Positions 7,200-15,695 of a stretch of DNA of 61,639 nucleotides are shown here, in pieces (positions within the stretch are counted from its first letter, which is position 1; each line of letters opens with the position of its first letter). The position numbers and the translations under genes are program-made. The stretch spans positions 1-61,639 of the forward strand of contig CAKUTX010000008.1 of the NCBI GenBank assembly GCA_934692485.1. The letters run 5' to 3'. The notes under the pieces are model-generated. The model was not told the DNA's origin. It made no database searches and was given only the letters and a program-made list of their open reading frames with translations. Source of the stretch: an uncultured Candidatus Melainabacteria bacterium. Its GTDB lineage: Bacteria; Cyanobacteriota; Vampirovibrionia; Gastranaerophilales; Gastranaerophilaceae.

Positions 7200-10100
7200 A
7201 TGAGTTTTTTAGGCATTGGAAAATCAGGACAAAAAAATATTCAATTCAGCGATTTAAAAGCTGGATTGAGAGAAGCTGATTTAAAAAATGCTTCTGAAAA
7301 AGAAAAATCTATTTTTAAAACTCTTGATAAGGATGGAAACGGTGTTCTTGATGCAAAAGAATTAGAAACTTTGCAAGAATATGATGCAAACGGGGATGGA
7401 ATTGCATCAAAAAAGGATGCGAAAAAATTTATTAAAGAGAATGATTTAAAAGGGATTAAGAAAAAAGACGTATTGCAATTTTTGCAAAACAATAATATTA
7501 AAACAGATGATGTAGAAAACGTTCAAAATACTGTTGATGAAAACGGTAAAGAACAAGTTTTGGTAAAATACAAAGATGGTAAAGTTGTAACTATTAATTC
7601 GGATAAATCTTCAAGTACAACACAGACAGATGCCGACGGCAATATTGTTACAGAAAACAAAGATGCGCTTGAAAATTTGACTAAAAAAGCAACAGCTTTT
7701 AAAGACGGTTCTGAATCTCAAATTACTTATGATACAAAACTTGATGCGAATGGAAAACCTATTCCAAAAGAAGAAATTTTTATTTCTGCAGATAAAGATA
7801 CAAAAACGACAACAATATACAACGAAGGCGAAAAAGCAGAAACTACAATTGACAAAACATCTGATGGTTCAAAAACAATTATCAAATATGATAAATACGG
7901 CAACCCTGCAACAGCGACAACAACTCAAGGGCTTAACGTAAGTGAATATGAGTATGTTAAAGGAAAACAAAGATTAACATCTAAGGTTGAAAACAAAGGG
8001 CTTGATAATCAAAGAAATACAGTTTTCACATACGATGATGAAGCCGGAACTGTAACAAGTATAGCAACCGAGCTTGGTGGAACTAAAAAAACAACTACAG
8101 TAAAAAAAGGTGACACTTTGTTGTCAAAAACAATTATTGAAGGCGACAAAACAACAAGTATAAAAAAGAATAATGAAGGAGACGGTTATACAGAAGTAAT
8201 TAAAGACGGCAACAAATCAACAACTACTAATCAACTTAATTCTAATATGCGCAGGATAGCTTCTAAAAAAGTTGTCAATGGAAAAGAGTATAATTTAACC
8301 TATGATGGAAACGGCAATACAACAGGTATTATCGTACAAAATGGGGAATCTCCGGCTGCTATTGCGAAAAAATTCGGTTGTACCGAACAAGAATTGAGAG
8401 AACTTAACAAAGATGTTTTAAAAGGTAAAAAATATTTTGATGTTGGTTCAGAGATAAAAATTCCTAGAGAATTGGAAGCTGACGACAAAGCATTACAAGG
8501 CAGAAAATCGGCAGCAGAAGCAAAAGCAGAATATGCCAGAGATGAACAAATCAGGGCGCAAAAAAGAGCTCAAGCTGCGGCAAGAGATAAAGCTTATAGA
8601 GAACAATTAGGTTTGACAAACTATAAAGGTGCCGGAGATAAAGTTCAGGGTGATTATTATGAAAATGGTAAAAAAACAAGATCCGTAACATTTACCAAAA
8701 TAGGTAATGCAACGCATGGCAGAACAATTTGCAAAGATAAATCAGGCAAAATTTATGTTGTTGCTCACAATGGTGTTATTTTAAAAGACACTTGGGTCAA
8801 AGTCAGTGCGCACCGTGAAGTACAAGCTGTCGGCAAACGTCGTGTTGCCGTGGAAAAAGGTGTAAGAGATGAACACGGCAGAAAAACAGTTTACGATGGC
8901 GATGGCAAAACTTTTGTTATGTCGCAAGATAAAAAGATATTGAAAAATAGTTATGTTGCAAAATCTGACAAATCTGATTTAATCAGAAAAGATAGCAAAA
9001 CAGCTCAACAATCTACCGTAGAAATGTTAGAAACTCAACTTAATTCCGCAAAAGCAGCCTTTAACGAACAAATGAAACAAGATGGTTGGGCCGGAGATGT
9101 TGCAGATGGTGTTTCTAAAATATGGAACAATGATTTGTTTGGTGGTGGAACAGGTAATACTGCAAGTCAAGTTAGAGAAGAATTCAAAACTTATCAAAAA
9201 AATCTTAATGATTTGAAAATGGCTGCAAAACAGGGTGATGGTGCATTTAAAGCAAAATTTAAACAAATATACGGCATTGAATATAATCAAAAAGCTATTG
9301 CAGATTACAACATGAACCCAACAGAAGCAAATTACGAAAAAGCATTTGGCAAAAAGAATAATATTGCTCAAAGAGTTGCAAAATACAATTCATCTCAACA
9401 AACTGGGGCTACTGTGGTAAAAACAGGAGCTGAACTTGGAATTACTACAGGTGTTACAGTTGCTGCCGATGCTCTTGATATTGTTACATTCGGTTTGTCT
9501 ACACCATTATCTGCGGCAGCTATTGGTGCAACTACTTTTGTGGCAGATGTTTTGGTTGAAGGAACCGATAAATACAAATTTACCGGAGAATATAAAGATG
9601 CAGACGGTAATATTGTAAAAGACGATGGAAACTTCAGAGATGGAACAAACTGGGGCGAAATTGTGAAAGAAGCCGGAACTGATGCCGCGATTGCTGCAAG
9701 TACATTTGGTATTGGTAAATACGCAACATCAGCTTATAAAATAGGAAAAGCTTCAGTTGCAGCAAGTAAAGTTGAAAGAGCCGCAGAAAAGGTCGCTACA
9801 AGTGCAGCAAAAGCAGAAACCGGTTTAGTAAAAACAACAGAAAAAGTTGCTGAAAAAGCAGTCGAAAAGACTACAGAAAAGGTTGCTGAAAAAGCGGCTA
9901 CAAAAGCTGCAAACACAACTGTATCAAAAGCAGAACAAGCTGCGATTGAAACAGCATCTGACGTTGGTGTCAGTGCTGCTGCTGATTACGCACAAAATGG
10001 TGAAGTAACACTTGAAGGTGTTGCATTGAATGCTGCAGTAGGTTCCGCAGGTTTTGCTGCTGAGAGACTTGCAGGAAAAATTCGAGGAATGAAAAAAGGT

Positions 10101-11705
10101 TCACACGCATCTGAAACCCATCCTTCAACTAAAACCAGAGGAGAAAAAGAAACAGATTTTACTAATAAGTTTGAAAACAACAATTCTGCCCATAAAACAG
10201 AAGGTGCAGCTTCATCTAAAGAAGCAGGAGGAAGTAATTCAACTTCTAAAGCAAATGATGCAACTTCATCCAATAATGTGAATAATGAAGCATCTTCTAA
10301 AAAAACAGGAGAGCAATCTCACCCAATGTCCGATGCTGAAATCGCAGACAAAATTAATGAAATTAAGCCAAAACTAAGTGAAGCAAAAGTTGCTGACGAA
10401 ATTAAAAAAGAATTTGCAGACATTTTTAACGGTTCAATTACTAATCCGGCAGAAATTAAGAAAAGAGCAAAAAAATTATATTTAAAAGCTCATCCTGATA
10501 AAGGCGGTTCTAATGCTTTGGCGAGCGGCATACAATCAATAAAAGATGCAAAATCTCCTGCTGAACTTAAAAAAGCTATTGCAGATTTTAATAAATTAAT
10601 AGACGAAAAATCTGCAAATTTATCTAAACTTCAAAAAGAAATGGATTCTTTAAATGCAGCTAAAAAAGCCGGCAATACAGCCAATGCAGATAATACCACC
10701 AATACTGCAGAAACTTCAAAAACTACAAATACTGCAGAAACTTCAAAATCGGAATCAAAGACCGAACCAAAAGCCGAACAAAAGACAAAGAATAAACATT
10801 TCGAAAATCTTTCTGATGAAATTTTGAATACATTTAGCGAAAGAACTCAAGCACGGCTTTCAACTTTGAAGAATGGACAAAGCATTGGTTTAATTAAAGG
10901 AACTAAGCATTATACAGTTAAAAACAATAACGGAAAATTAGAAATTACAACTGTTCTTGATGAAAATGAATTAGTCAGAACAAAAGGTAATGGTGGTAAA
11001 GAAGTTAATCCAAATTACGTCAAAACGTCAGTTGAAGCTAGAGAATATTTACAAGATGCAATTGCATCCGGCCAATATACAGACAGTTTTGAAAGTTACG
11101 TTCAGACAATGAATAATATGCACAAAATTTCTTACTCTGGCAGGTCAGGTAAAAACGAATGGTACAGCCAAACCGGTAGCGGCCACAATGAAATAAATCC
11201 GGGACAAATTAGAGGTAAAGGTGCAATGGCTAACAACCGTGTAAATACCGCTATTGAAGCAGAGGAAATTGCTAAAAAATATGGTGACAACTATAGAGTT
11301 GGTGCAACTCGTTCTCAAGTAAATTTGAAGGGTATTCCTGATAAATATAAACCAACAGATTATAATCTTGGAAAACATACTCACGAATACCCAGATGGTG
11401 AAGGCCTGAATTATTACTATAAAGAAATGCATAGAACTTCAAAAGAGGCACTAGATTTGATTAAAAATGGAGCTTCTGAACAACAAATTCTTAAAAAAAT
11501 TGCAGAACATTATCAATATGCAGCAAATGCTCGTCCGTACGGACAAATTAACAATTCTCTATTTATGAATGAAACTAATACTTTGTTACAAATGGCAGGA
11601 TTGAAAACTATTCCTCATGGAAATCTTGACCAAATTTCAATGCATTTACAGCCGGAAACATTCCAAAGATATTTCATTGATCAATATTATCAAACAGCTT
11701 TGTAA
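7200..11705 (+). CDS. Giant EF-hand / LysM / J-like multidomain protein, possible polymorphic effector
   Basis: 1501 residues from ATG 7200 (GTG 7191 is possible). Order: two EF-hand loops (DKDGNGVLDAKE at 43-54, DANGDGIASKKD at 62-73); a Thr/Lys-rich beta region with YDxxGN units (about 110-360); a LysM-like domain (about 370-425, NGESPAAIAKKFGCTEQELR); a charged helix; a Gly/Ala-rich hydrophobic stretch (about 740-900); TEKVAEKA repeats; a J-like segment with HPD at 1098-1100 (LYLKAHPDKGG); and a C-terminal domain ending at 1501. In the last domain ARPYGQINNSLFMN followed by a LLQMAG stretch aligns in spacing with the Fic core HPFxxGNGR, but His is replaced by Arg. No signal peptide. The layout (binding modules, pretoxin-like linker, variable C-end) suggests a secreted effector or toxin. 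No immunity gene follows. A sigma-28 promoter ties it to flagellar expression. Domain calls 0.8 for EF-hand and LysM, 0.6 for J, 0.35 for Fic-like. Confidence 0.75.
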   Translation: MSFLGIGKSGQKNIQFSDLKAGLREADLKNASEKEKSIFKTLDKDGNGVLDAKELETLQEYDANGDGIASKKDAKKFIKENDLKGIKKKDVLQFLQNNNIKTDDVENVQNTVDENGKEQVLVKYKDGKVVTINSDKSSSTTQTDADGNIVTENKDALENLTKKATAFKDGSESQITYDTKLDANGKPIPKEEIFISADKDTKTTTIYNEGEKAETTIDKTSDGSKTIIKYDKYGNPATATTTQGLNVSEYEYVKGKQRLTSKVENKGLDNQRNTVFTYDDEAGTVTSIATELGGTKKTTTVKKGDTLLSKTIIEGDKTTSIKKNNEGDGYTEVIKDGNKSTTTNQLNSNMRRIASKKVVNGKEYNLTYDGNGNTTGIIVQNGESPAAIAKKFGCTEQELRELNKDVLKGKKYFDVGSEIKIPRELEADDKALQGRKSAAEAKAEYARDEQIRAQKRAQAAARDKAYREQLGLTNYKGAGDKVQGDYYENGKKTRSVTFTKIGNATHGRTICKDKSGKIYVVAHNGVILKDTWVKVSAHREVQAVGKRRVAVEKGVRDEHGRKTVYDGDGKTFVMSQDKKILKNSYVAKSDKSDLIRKDSKTAQQSTVEMLETQLNSAKAAFNEQMKQDGWAGDVADGVSKIWNNDLFGGGTGNTASQVREEFKTYQKNLNDLKMAAKQGDGAFKAKFKQIYGIEYNQKAIADYNMNPTEANYEKAFGKKNNIAQRVAKYNSSQQTGATVVKTGAELGITTGVTVAADALDIVTFGLSTPLSAAAIGATTFVADVLVEGTDKYKFTGEYKDADGNIVKDDGNFRDGTNWGEIVKEAGTDAAIAASTFGIGKYATSAYKIGKASVAASKVERAAEKVATSAAKAETGLVKTTEKVAEKAVEKTTEKVAEKAATKAANTTVSKAEQAAIETASDVGVSAAADYAQNGEVTLEGVALNAAVGSAGFAAERLAGKIRGMKKGSHASETHPSTKTRGEKETDFTNKFENNNSAHKTEGAASSKEAGGSNSTSKANDATSSNNVNNEASSKKTGEQSHPMSDAEIADKINEIKPKLSEAKVADEIKKEFADIFNGSITNPAEIKKRAKKLYLKAHPDKGGSNALASGIQSIKDAKSPAELKKAIADFNKLIDEKSANLSKLQKEMDSLNAAKKAGNTANADNTTNTAETSKTTNTAETSKSESKTEPKAEQKTKNKHFENLSDEILNTFSERTQARLSTLKNGQSIGLIKGTKHYTVKNNNGKLEITTVLDENELVRTKGNGGKEVNPNYVKTSVEAREYLQDAIASGQYTDSFESYVQTMNNMHKISYSGRSGKNEWYSQTGSGHNEINPGQIRGKGAMANNRVNTAIEAEEIAKKYGDNYRVGATRSQVNLKGIPDKYKPTDYNLGKHTHEYPDGEGLNYYYKEMHRTSKEALDLIKNGASEQQILKKIAEHYQYAANARPYGQINNSLFMNETNTLLQMAGLKTIPHGNLDQISMHLQPETFQRYFIDQYYQTAL

Positions 11706-11724
11706 ATAATAATTCCCAAATAAA

Positions 11725-12627
11725 TTATGACTTTCCACATTTATGGCAAATTTCCGGTTCTGCGTGGATTAGAATATTACAATTCCCTAATTTTTGTTGA
11801 ATTAGGCTCTCAACATCGTCACAAATTTTGTGACAAGCTGAAATTGTCATATTTTCCGGAAATAACATGGTTATTTCTATATCTTTAGATGGTCCCGAAC
11901 GACGAGCCTTCAAATTTTTATAACCTTTTAAACATTCATTATTATAAGAATTTATAATAGTTTTAATTGCCTCAATATCTTCCGATGGCAATGCTCCGTC
12001 AAGAAGGTTATTTAAGGTTTCTTTTGAAATTTCAAAACCTGCTTTTAGTACAAAAATAGCGACTAAAACAGCTATAAGAGGGTCTAATAAAGCTATTCCG
12101 GTAATTTTTATCAAAACTAATCCAAACAAAACTCCGAGTGATGAATAAACATCTGTCCTCAAGTGTTCGCCATCTGCGTGTAATGATACGGAGTCGGATT
12201 TTTTTGCAACCCTAAACAAATACGAGCTTACGAAAATATTTGCAACTACAGCAAAAAGCATTACGGCAATACCCAGTGTTGTATCTACTTCTACTGTTTG
12301 ATGGAAAAATACCTTCTTACAAGCTTCCCAAATAATATAAATGCCGGCGAAAATAATCAATCCACCTTCGATAAAACCTGACATATCTTCATATTTGCCA
12401 TGCCCGAATGGATGATTTGTGTCTGCCGGTTCTGACGATTTGATTACAGCAAAAAAAGTTAAAACAGATGCCAAAAAATCGCTGAGGGAGTGAATTGCCT
12501 CTGATATTATACTGATACTGCCTGAAATACCTCCAGCAATAAATTTTAAAATAATTATTATTGCATTTGATGTTATTGACAATCCTGCGGCTAATTTTTT
12601 TTCTTTAAGAAGTTCCATTTTTTTCAC
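11725..12627 (-). CDS. Cation diffusion facilitator family metal transporter
   Basis: 300 residues from a GTG that shares one base with the stop of the upstream alkD-like gene; ATG 12618 is an alternative. It shows six membrane spans, the metal-site pattern SEAIHSLSD in TM2, the HPFGHGKYED motif after it, and HADGEHLRTDVYSS in TM5 with the second H-x3-D pair. A C-terminal cytoplasmic domain follows, ending in EICHKCGKS with two Cys. These proteins export Zn, Fe, Mn or Cd in exchange for protons. It is the last gene of a minus-strand cluster behind ispF and the alkD-like gene. The metal cannot be told. Confidence 0.9.
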   Translation of the reverse strand: MKKMELLKEKKLAAGLSITSNAIIIILKFIAGGISGSISIISEAIHSLSDFLASVLTFFAVIKSSEPADTNHPFGHGKYEDMSGFIEGGLIIFAGIYIIWEACKKVFFHQTVEVDTTLGIAVMLFAVVANIFVSSYLFRVAKKSDSVSLHADGEHLRTDVYSSLGVLFGLVLIKITGIALLDPLIAVLVAIFVLKAGFEISKETLNNLLDGALPSEDIEAIKTIINSYNNECLKGYKNLKARRSGPSKDIEITMLFPENMTISACHKICDDVESLIQQKLGNCNILIHAEPEICHKCGKS

Positions 12628-13307
12628 TACTTTCTTTTAAGACATTTTAGCATATTTTTGGTTTGTTTATCAACCCTTAGTGATTCACAAATTTTTTGGA
12701 TACTCTTATTATAAGTCCAATTGTCAAGTTTTGATTTCTTTAAATATTTGAAAGTTTTATCAGGAAATTTTATGTAACATACTGATAATGCCCAAGCACA
12801 AGCCATTTGCGCATAGTATCGTGGGTCATTAAACTTGTCTATCCAAATTAAACATTTGTCAATATAATCTTCTGTTACAAAGTGAGCCAAAAGCATTACG
12901 TACGCAAATCGAATTTCATATTCTTTGCTTGATTGAAAATAAGGCTCAATAAAATCCCAAACGAGCTCTCGATTTTGTTTGGTAAATTTTAATCCATTGC
13001 AAAAACTGTCGCAAACAGACCAATTGTTTATTTTGGGAACAAATTTTTCTACAAGTTTTAAAACATTCTCAGGCTTATCTTTTACAAGTCCGATAATCAT
13101 TGCCTGCAACATTGTTTCTTCCATATATTCAAAATCAGATTGCTCCAGAAATTTTTGCCAATTCCCTTTTGTGTAAATTTCTTTTGCAACTCGGCGCAAA
13201 ATAGGAAGTCGCACACCCAAAACGTTATCTATATTAGGAATTAAAGCTTGTGAAAATTTTTGATAATCTTTATCTGCTTCAGATAAAATCCTGTTTTTAA
13301 TATTCAT
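12627..13307 (-). CDS. DNA alkylation repair enzyme, AlkD-like
   Basis: 226 residues of HEAT-like helices. Family hallmarks include VLGVRLPILRRVAKEIYTKG near residue 30, then YMEETMLQAMIIG and INNWSVCDSFCNGLKF (the WxxxD element at about 96-100), and YYAQMACAWALSVCYIKFP later on. AlkD-like glycosylases remove N3- and N7-alkylpurines without base flipping. It starts 3 bases after the ispF stop and is joined to the CDF gene by a one-base overlap. The catalytic Asp-equivalent is present in the expected place. Function by family; no direct proof. Confidence 0.8.
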   Translation of the reverse strand: MNIKNRILSEADKDYQKFSQALIPNIDNVLGVRLPILRRVAKEIYTKGNWQKFLEQSDFEYMEETMLQAMIIGLVKDKPENVLKLVEKFVPKINNWSVCDSFCNGLKFTKQNRELVWDFIEPYFQSSKEYEIRFAYVMLLAHFVTEDYIDKCLIWIDKFNDPRYYAQMACAWALSVCYIKFPDKTFKYLKKSKLDNWTYNKSIQKICESLRVDKQTKNMLKCLKRK

Positions 13308-13310
13308 AAT

Positions 13311-13787
13311 TTACACTTTTTTTAGCAAAACCGCTGCTTGAGCTTCTATTGCTAATTCTTGGCCGACTGCATCCATTTTTTCATTCGTTTTTGCCTTAAT
13401 AGAAAGTCTATCGGGTTCAATTTCTAATATTTCACAAAGAACTTCTTTCATTTTTGGAATATACGGCATCATTTTTGGTTTTTGCGCAATAATGTTACTA
13501 TCGAGATTTTCTATTACATATTTTTTCTCTTTAATAAGTTTATAAACATCTCGCAAAAGAATTGTACTATCTGCATTTTTGTACAAATCATCCGTATCAG
13601 GGAAAAGAGTTCCGATGTCAGAAAGAGCTAATGCTCCAAGCATTGCATCTATGATTGCGTGAATTAATACATCTGCATCAGAATGTCCCAAAAGCCCTTT
13701 TTCGTGTGTTATTTTAATACCACCGATAATTAAATCTCTACCCGTTGTGAGTTTGTGAATATCATATCCTAAACCAATTCTGTACAT
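13311..13787 (-). CDS. ispF: 2-C-methyl-D-erythritol 2,4-cyclodiphosphate synthase
   Basis: 158 residues, full length. Motifs: RIGLGYDIHKL (the D-x-H zinc ligands), LLGHSDADVLIHAIIDAMLGA and DIGTLFPDTD, then the C-terminal IKAKTNEKMDAVG. It catalyses the cyclisation step of the MEP isoprenoid pathway as a cytoplasmic trimer. A strong AAGGAGAA site precedes the ATG. It heads the group ispF, alkD-like, CDF with 3-bp and overlapping junctions. No other MEP gene is in the window. Confidence 0.95.
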   Translation of the reverse strand: MYRIGLGYDIHKLTTGRDLIIGGIKITHEKGLLGHSDADVLIHAIIDAMLGALALSDIGTLFPDTDDLYKNADSTILLRDVYKLIKEKKYVIENLDSNIIAQKPKMMPYIPKMKEVLCEILEIEPDRLSIKAKTNEKMDAVGQELAIEAQAAVLLKKV

Positions 13788-13837
13788 AATTTCTCCTTTC
13801 CTTAATTATTGCATAAATATTTTTTACAATAAAAAAA

Positions 13838-14641
13838 TTAGGATAAAGTGCAGAATTTTTCCATTGCTTTTACAAAACCGTCATTCTCGACAGTGTCTGT
13901 AACATATGTTGCGCAAGCTTTTAATTCATCCGTTGCATTACCCATCGCAACCTTTACTCCACCAGCTTTTAGCAATTCAATATCGTTATTTTGGTCACCA
14001 ATAGTTAAAATTTCTTCTTTTTTTAATCCCCAATATTTTTCCAAAAATTCTACACCCAAAGATTTTTTAGCCATAGAACTCCCAATTTCGCAGAAAAATG
14101 GAGTTGATTTCACGATATAAAGTTGCGGAAAATCTTTTTGAAGTTCATCTACCCAGCCCGTAACTCTTTCTGCATTTCCATAATCTATTGCGAGAATTTT
14201 GTTAACATTTTTAATTTCTAAACTGTCAAACGGGCAAACTGTATAAGGTACAAATTTTCCATCAGTGTATTTTTTTACACATTCGTCGTCTTTTTCTACA
14301 TACAACTTGTCATCAATGTACAAGTTAAGATGGACGTTATTTTCTTTAGCCCATTTAATAATTTTTTTAGCACATTCGCTGTCAAGATTTTCCTGATAAA
14401 GAGTTTTGTTTTGGCTATCTTTAATTAATCCTCCCTGATAAGAAACAACAGGGGTATCAAGTCCCAATTCATCTGTAATATGTTTGGTTGCACAATGCAT
14501 TCTACCTGTAACCAACACGACTTTAATCCCGTTTTTCTTCATTGTTTTAATACAATTTTTAACATTATCGGATATACTTGTGTCCCATTTTACAATAGTT
14601 CCGTCAATGTCAGTTGCAACCAATTTAATCTTTTCAGACAT
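13838..14641 (-). CDS. Cof-type HAD-IIB phosphatase
   Basis: 267 residues. DIDGTIVKWD at the start is HAD motif I (DxDGT), VTGRM is motif II, and GDQNNDIELLKAG is motif IV; a C2B cap sits between them. These enzymes dephosphorylate sugar phosphates, nucleotides or FMN. It begins 4 bases after the NUDIX gene on the same strand, so the two are cotranscribed. The substrate cannot be told from sequence. Confidence 0.88.
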   Translation of the reverse strand: MSEKIKLVATDIDGTIVKWDTSISDNVKNCIKTMKKNGIKVVLVTGRMHCATKHITDELGLDTPVVSYQGGLIKDSQNKTLYQENLDSECAKKIIKWAKENNVHLNLYIDDKLYVEKDDECVKKYTDGKFVPYTVCPFDSLEIKNVNKILAIDYGNAERVTGWVDELQKDFPQLYIVKSTPFFCEIGSSMAKKSLGVEFLEKYWGLKKEEILTIGDQNNDIELLKAGGVKVAMGNATDELKACATYVTDTVENDGFVKAMEKFCTLS

Positions 14642-14645
14642 ATTT

Positions 14646-15161
14646 TTAGCTCCTCATCAGTGCACAAAGCGTTTTTGCATCATTAATTTTGCCATCTTTT
14701 ATCATTTTTAAAACCTCATTTTTCTCAACTTCAAGAGGTTCAAGAATTTCACCATCATCCGGATGGCAGTGCGTAAATTCTAAATTTTCAGCTTTATATA
14801 AATACAATTTTTCATCGCTATACCCAGGGGATGTATATACGTAACCTAAGCTGGTCCAAGTATTTGCACAGTAGCCGGTTTCTTCTTCCAATTCTCTTTT
14901 TGCGGCTTCAAACGGGTCTTCATTCGGTTCAAGTTTCCCTGCTGGAAGCTCATATATAACTTCTTTAAGTGGGTATCTGTATTGTTTTACAAGAAGAATT
15001 TTATCTTCTTTATATGCTAAAATTACGACACCACCAGAATGTTTTACCACTTCTCTAAAAGATTTTTGTCCAGTTGGCAATTCTATGCTATCTTTATAAA
15101 CTTTTACGACTCTACCATCGAAAATAAGTTCTGAGTCTAATGTTTTTTCTGCAAATTCCAT
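14646..15161 (-). CDS. NUDIX hydrolase, ADP-ribose pyrophosphatase type
   Basis: 171 residues. The Nudix box is complete: G-KLEPN-E-DPFEAAK-RELEEETGY at about residues 75-97. The N-terminal VVKVYKDSIELPTGQKSFRE and VVILAYKEDKILLVKQYRYP fit the ADP-ribose pyrophosphatase (NudF-like) branch, which splits ADP-ribose to AMP and ribose 5-phosphate. It heads a pair with the HAD phosphatase. The ATG has a TAAAAT box exactly six bases upstream and no Shine-Dalgarno, predicting a leaderless mRNA. Confidence 0.9.
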   Translation of the reverse strand: MEFAEKTLDSELIFDGRVVKVYKDSIELPTGQKSFREVVKHSGGVVILAYKEDKILLVKQYRYPLKEVIYELPAGKLEPNEDPFEAAKRELEEETGYCANTWTSLGYVYTSPGYSDEKLYLYKAENLEFTHCHPDDGEILEPLEVEKNEVLKMIKDGKINDAKTLCALMRS

Positions 15162-15167
15162 ATTAGG

Positions 15168-15173
15168 ATTTTA
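15168..15173 (-). promoter_or_regulatory. Extended -10 box six bases before the NUDIX ATG
   Basis: Minus strand TATGT-TAAAAT-CCTAAT-ATG, the same arrangement as upstream of TIGR02757, pgeF, rarA and ribE. Confidence 0.55.
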
Positions 15174-15201
15174 ACATAAAATTATTAAAATTGAAAATGT
15201 A

Positions 15202-15504
15202 TTATGCAACTTTAAGAGAATAACCGAGTTCTTTTAAAAGTTTTAAAACTGTATCAAATTGAGGAGTAGTTTCCCCTTTAAAAATTGAATACAAATTACT
15301 TCTTGAGATACCTGTTTTTTTAGAAATATTGGAAATATTGTCTTTTGCCCTAACAACGTATTCTAATGCGCGAACAAAAGCATTTAAATTTCCATCTTGA
15401 AGGTACTCATCCAAATTAAGTGATAGCCATTCTTTTATATCTTCTTCTGTTTGTAACTCATTAGAAATTATTTCTTGTAAATCGAAATTTTTAATATTTT
15501 TCAT
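15202..15504 (-). CDS. HigA-type antitoxin without an intact toxin
   Basis: 100 residues, intact. Same family as the antitoxin at 2384: DLQEIISNELQTEEDIKEWL at the N-terminus, an XRE helix-turn-helix (ISNISKKTGISRSNLYSIFK) and the ending KLLKELGYSLKVA. The RBS is GAAAGGAAA, inside the end of the truncated toxin. Because the partner toxin is cut to 39 codons, this is an orphan antitoxin. It may still repress its own palindromic promoter, or cross-neutralise the HigB at 2064. Family certain; role inferred. Confidence 0.82.
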   Translation of the reverse strand: MKNIKNFDLQEIISNELQTEEDIKEWLSLNLDEYLQDGNLNAFVRALEYVVRAKDNISNISKKTGISRSNLYSIFKGETTPQFDTVLKLLKELGYSLKVA

Positions 15505-15506
15505 TT

Positions 15507-15626
15507 TTATTTCCTTTCAAGTCTTAACAAAATTCTTTTGCGGGTTGTTTTGTCAAGAGAATACAACCAATTTAGAATTGGTTGCGTATTATTATTGTCA
15601 ATGTAATTTTTGAGAATGTATTCCAT
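15507..15626 (-). pseudogene. Truncated HigB-family toxin (39 codons)
   Basis: ATG 15626 opens a frame reading MEYILKNYIDNNNTQPILNW then LYSLDKTTRKRILLRLERK and stops. It lines up with residues 1-39 of the HigB at 2064 (FIEWITSLDKVTKARVQSRLTRL). The rest of the toxin, including the GSGYRIYY and GGDKSTQ segments, is missing. The stop is 2 bases before the antitoxin ATG. This is an internal deletion that removed the active part but kept promoter and antitoxin. Too short for the usual ORF cutoff. Confidence 0.8.
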
Positions 15627-15635
15627 CACAATATT

Positions 15636-15664
15636 ATTGTACTATATATAGTACAATTTTTCAA
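15636..15664 (-). promoter_or_regulatory. Promoter and palindromic operator of the orphan antitoxin locus
   Basis: TTGAAA (15664-15659), 17-base spacer, TACAAT (15641-15636) on the minus strand. A perfect 22-bp palindrome (15636-15657, half-site ATTGTACTATA) covers the spacer and -10. This is the expected layout for antitoxin autorepression. Confidence 0.7.
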
Positions 15665-15695
15665 GCCCGTTTTTTGAATTATTTTATTACTTATT

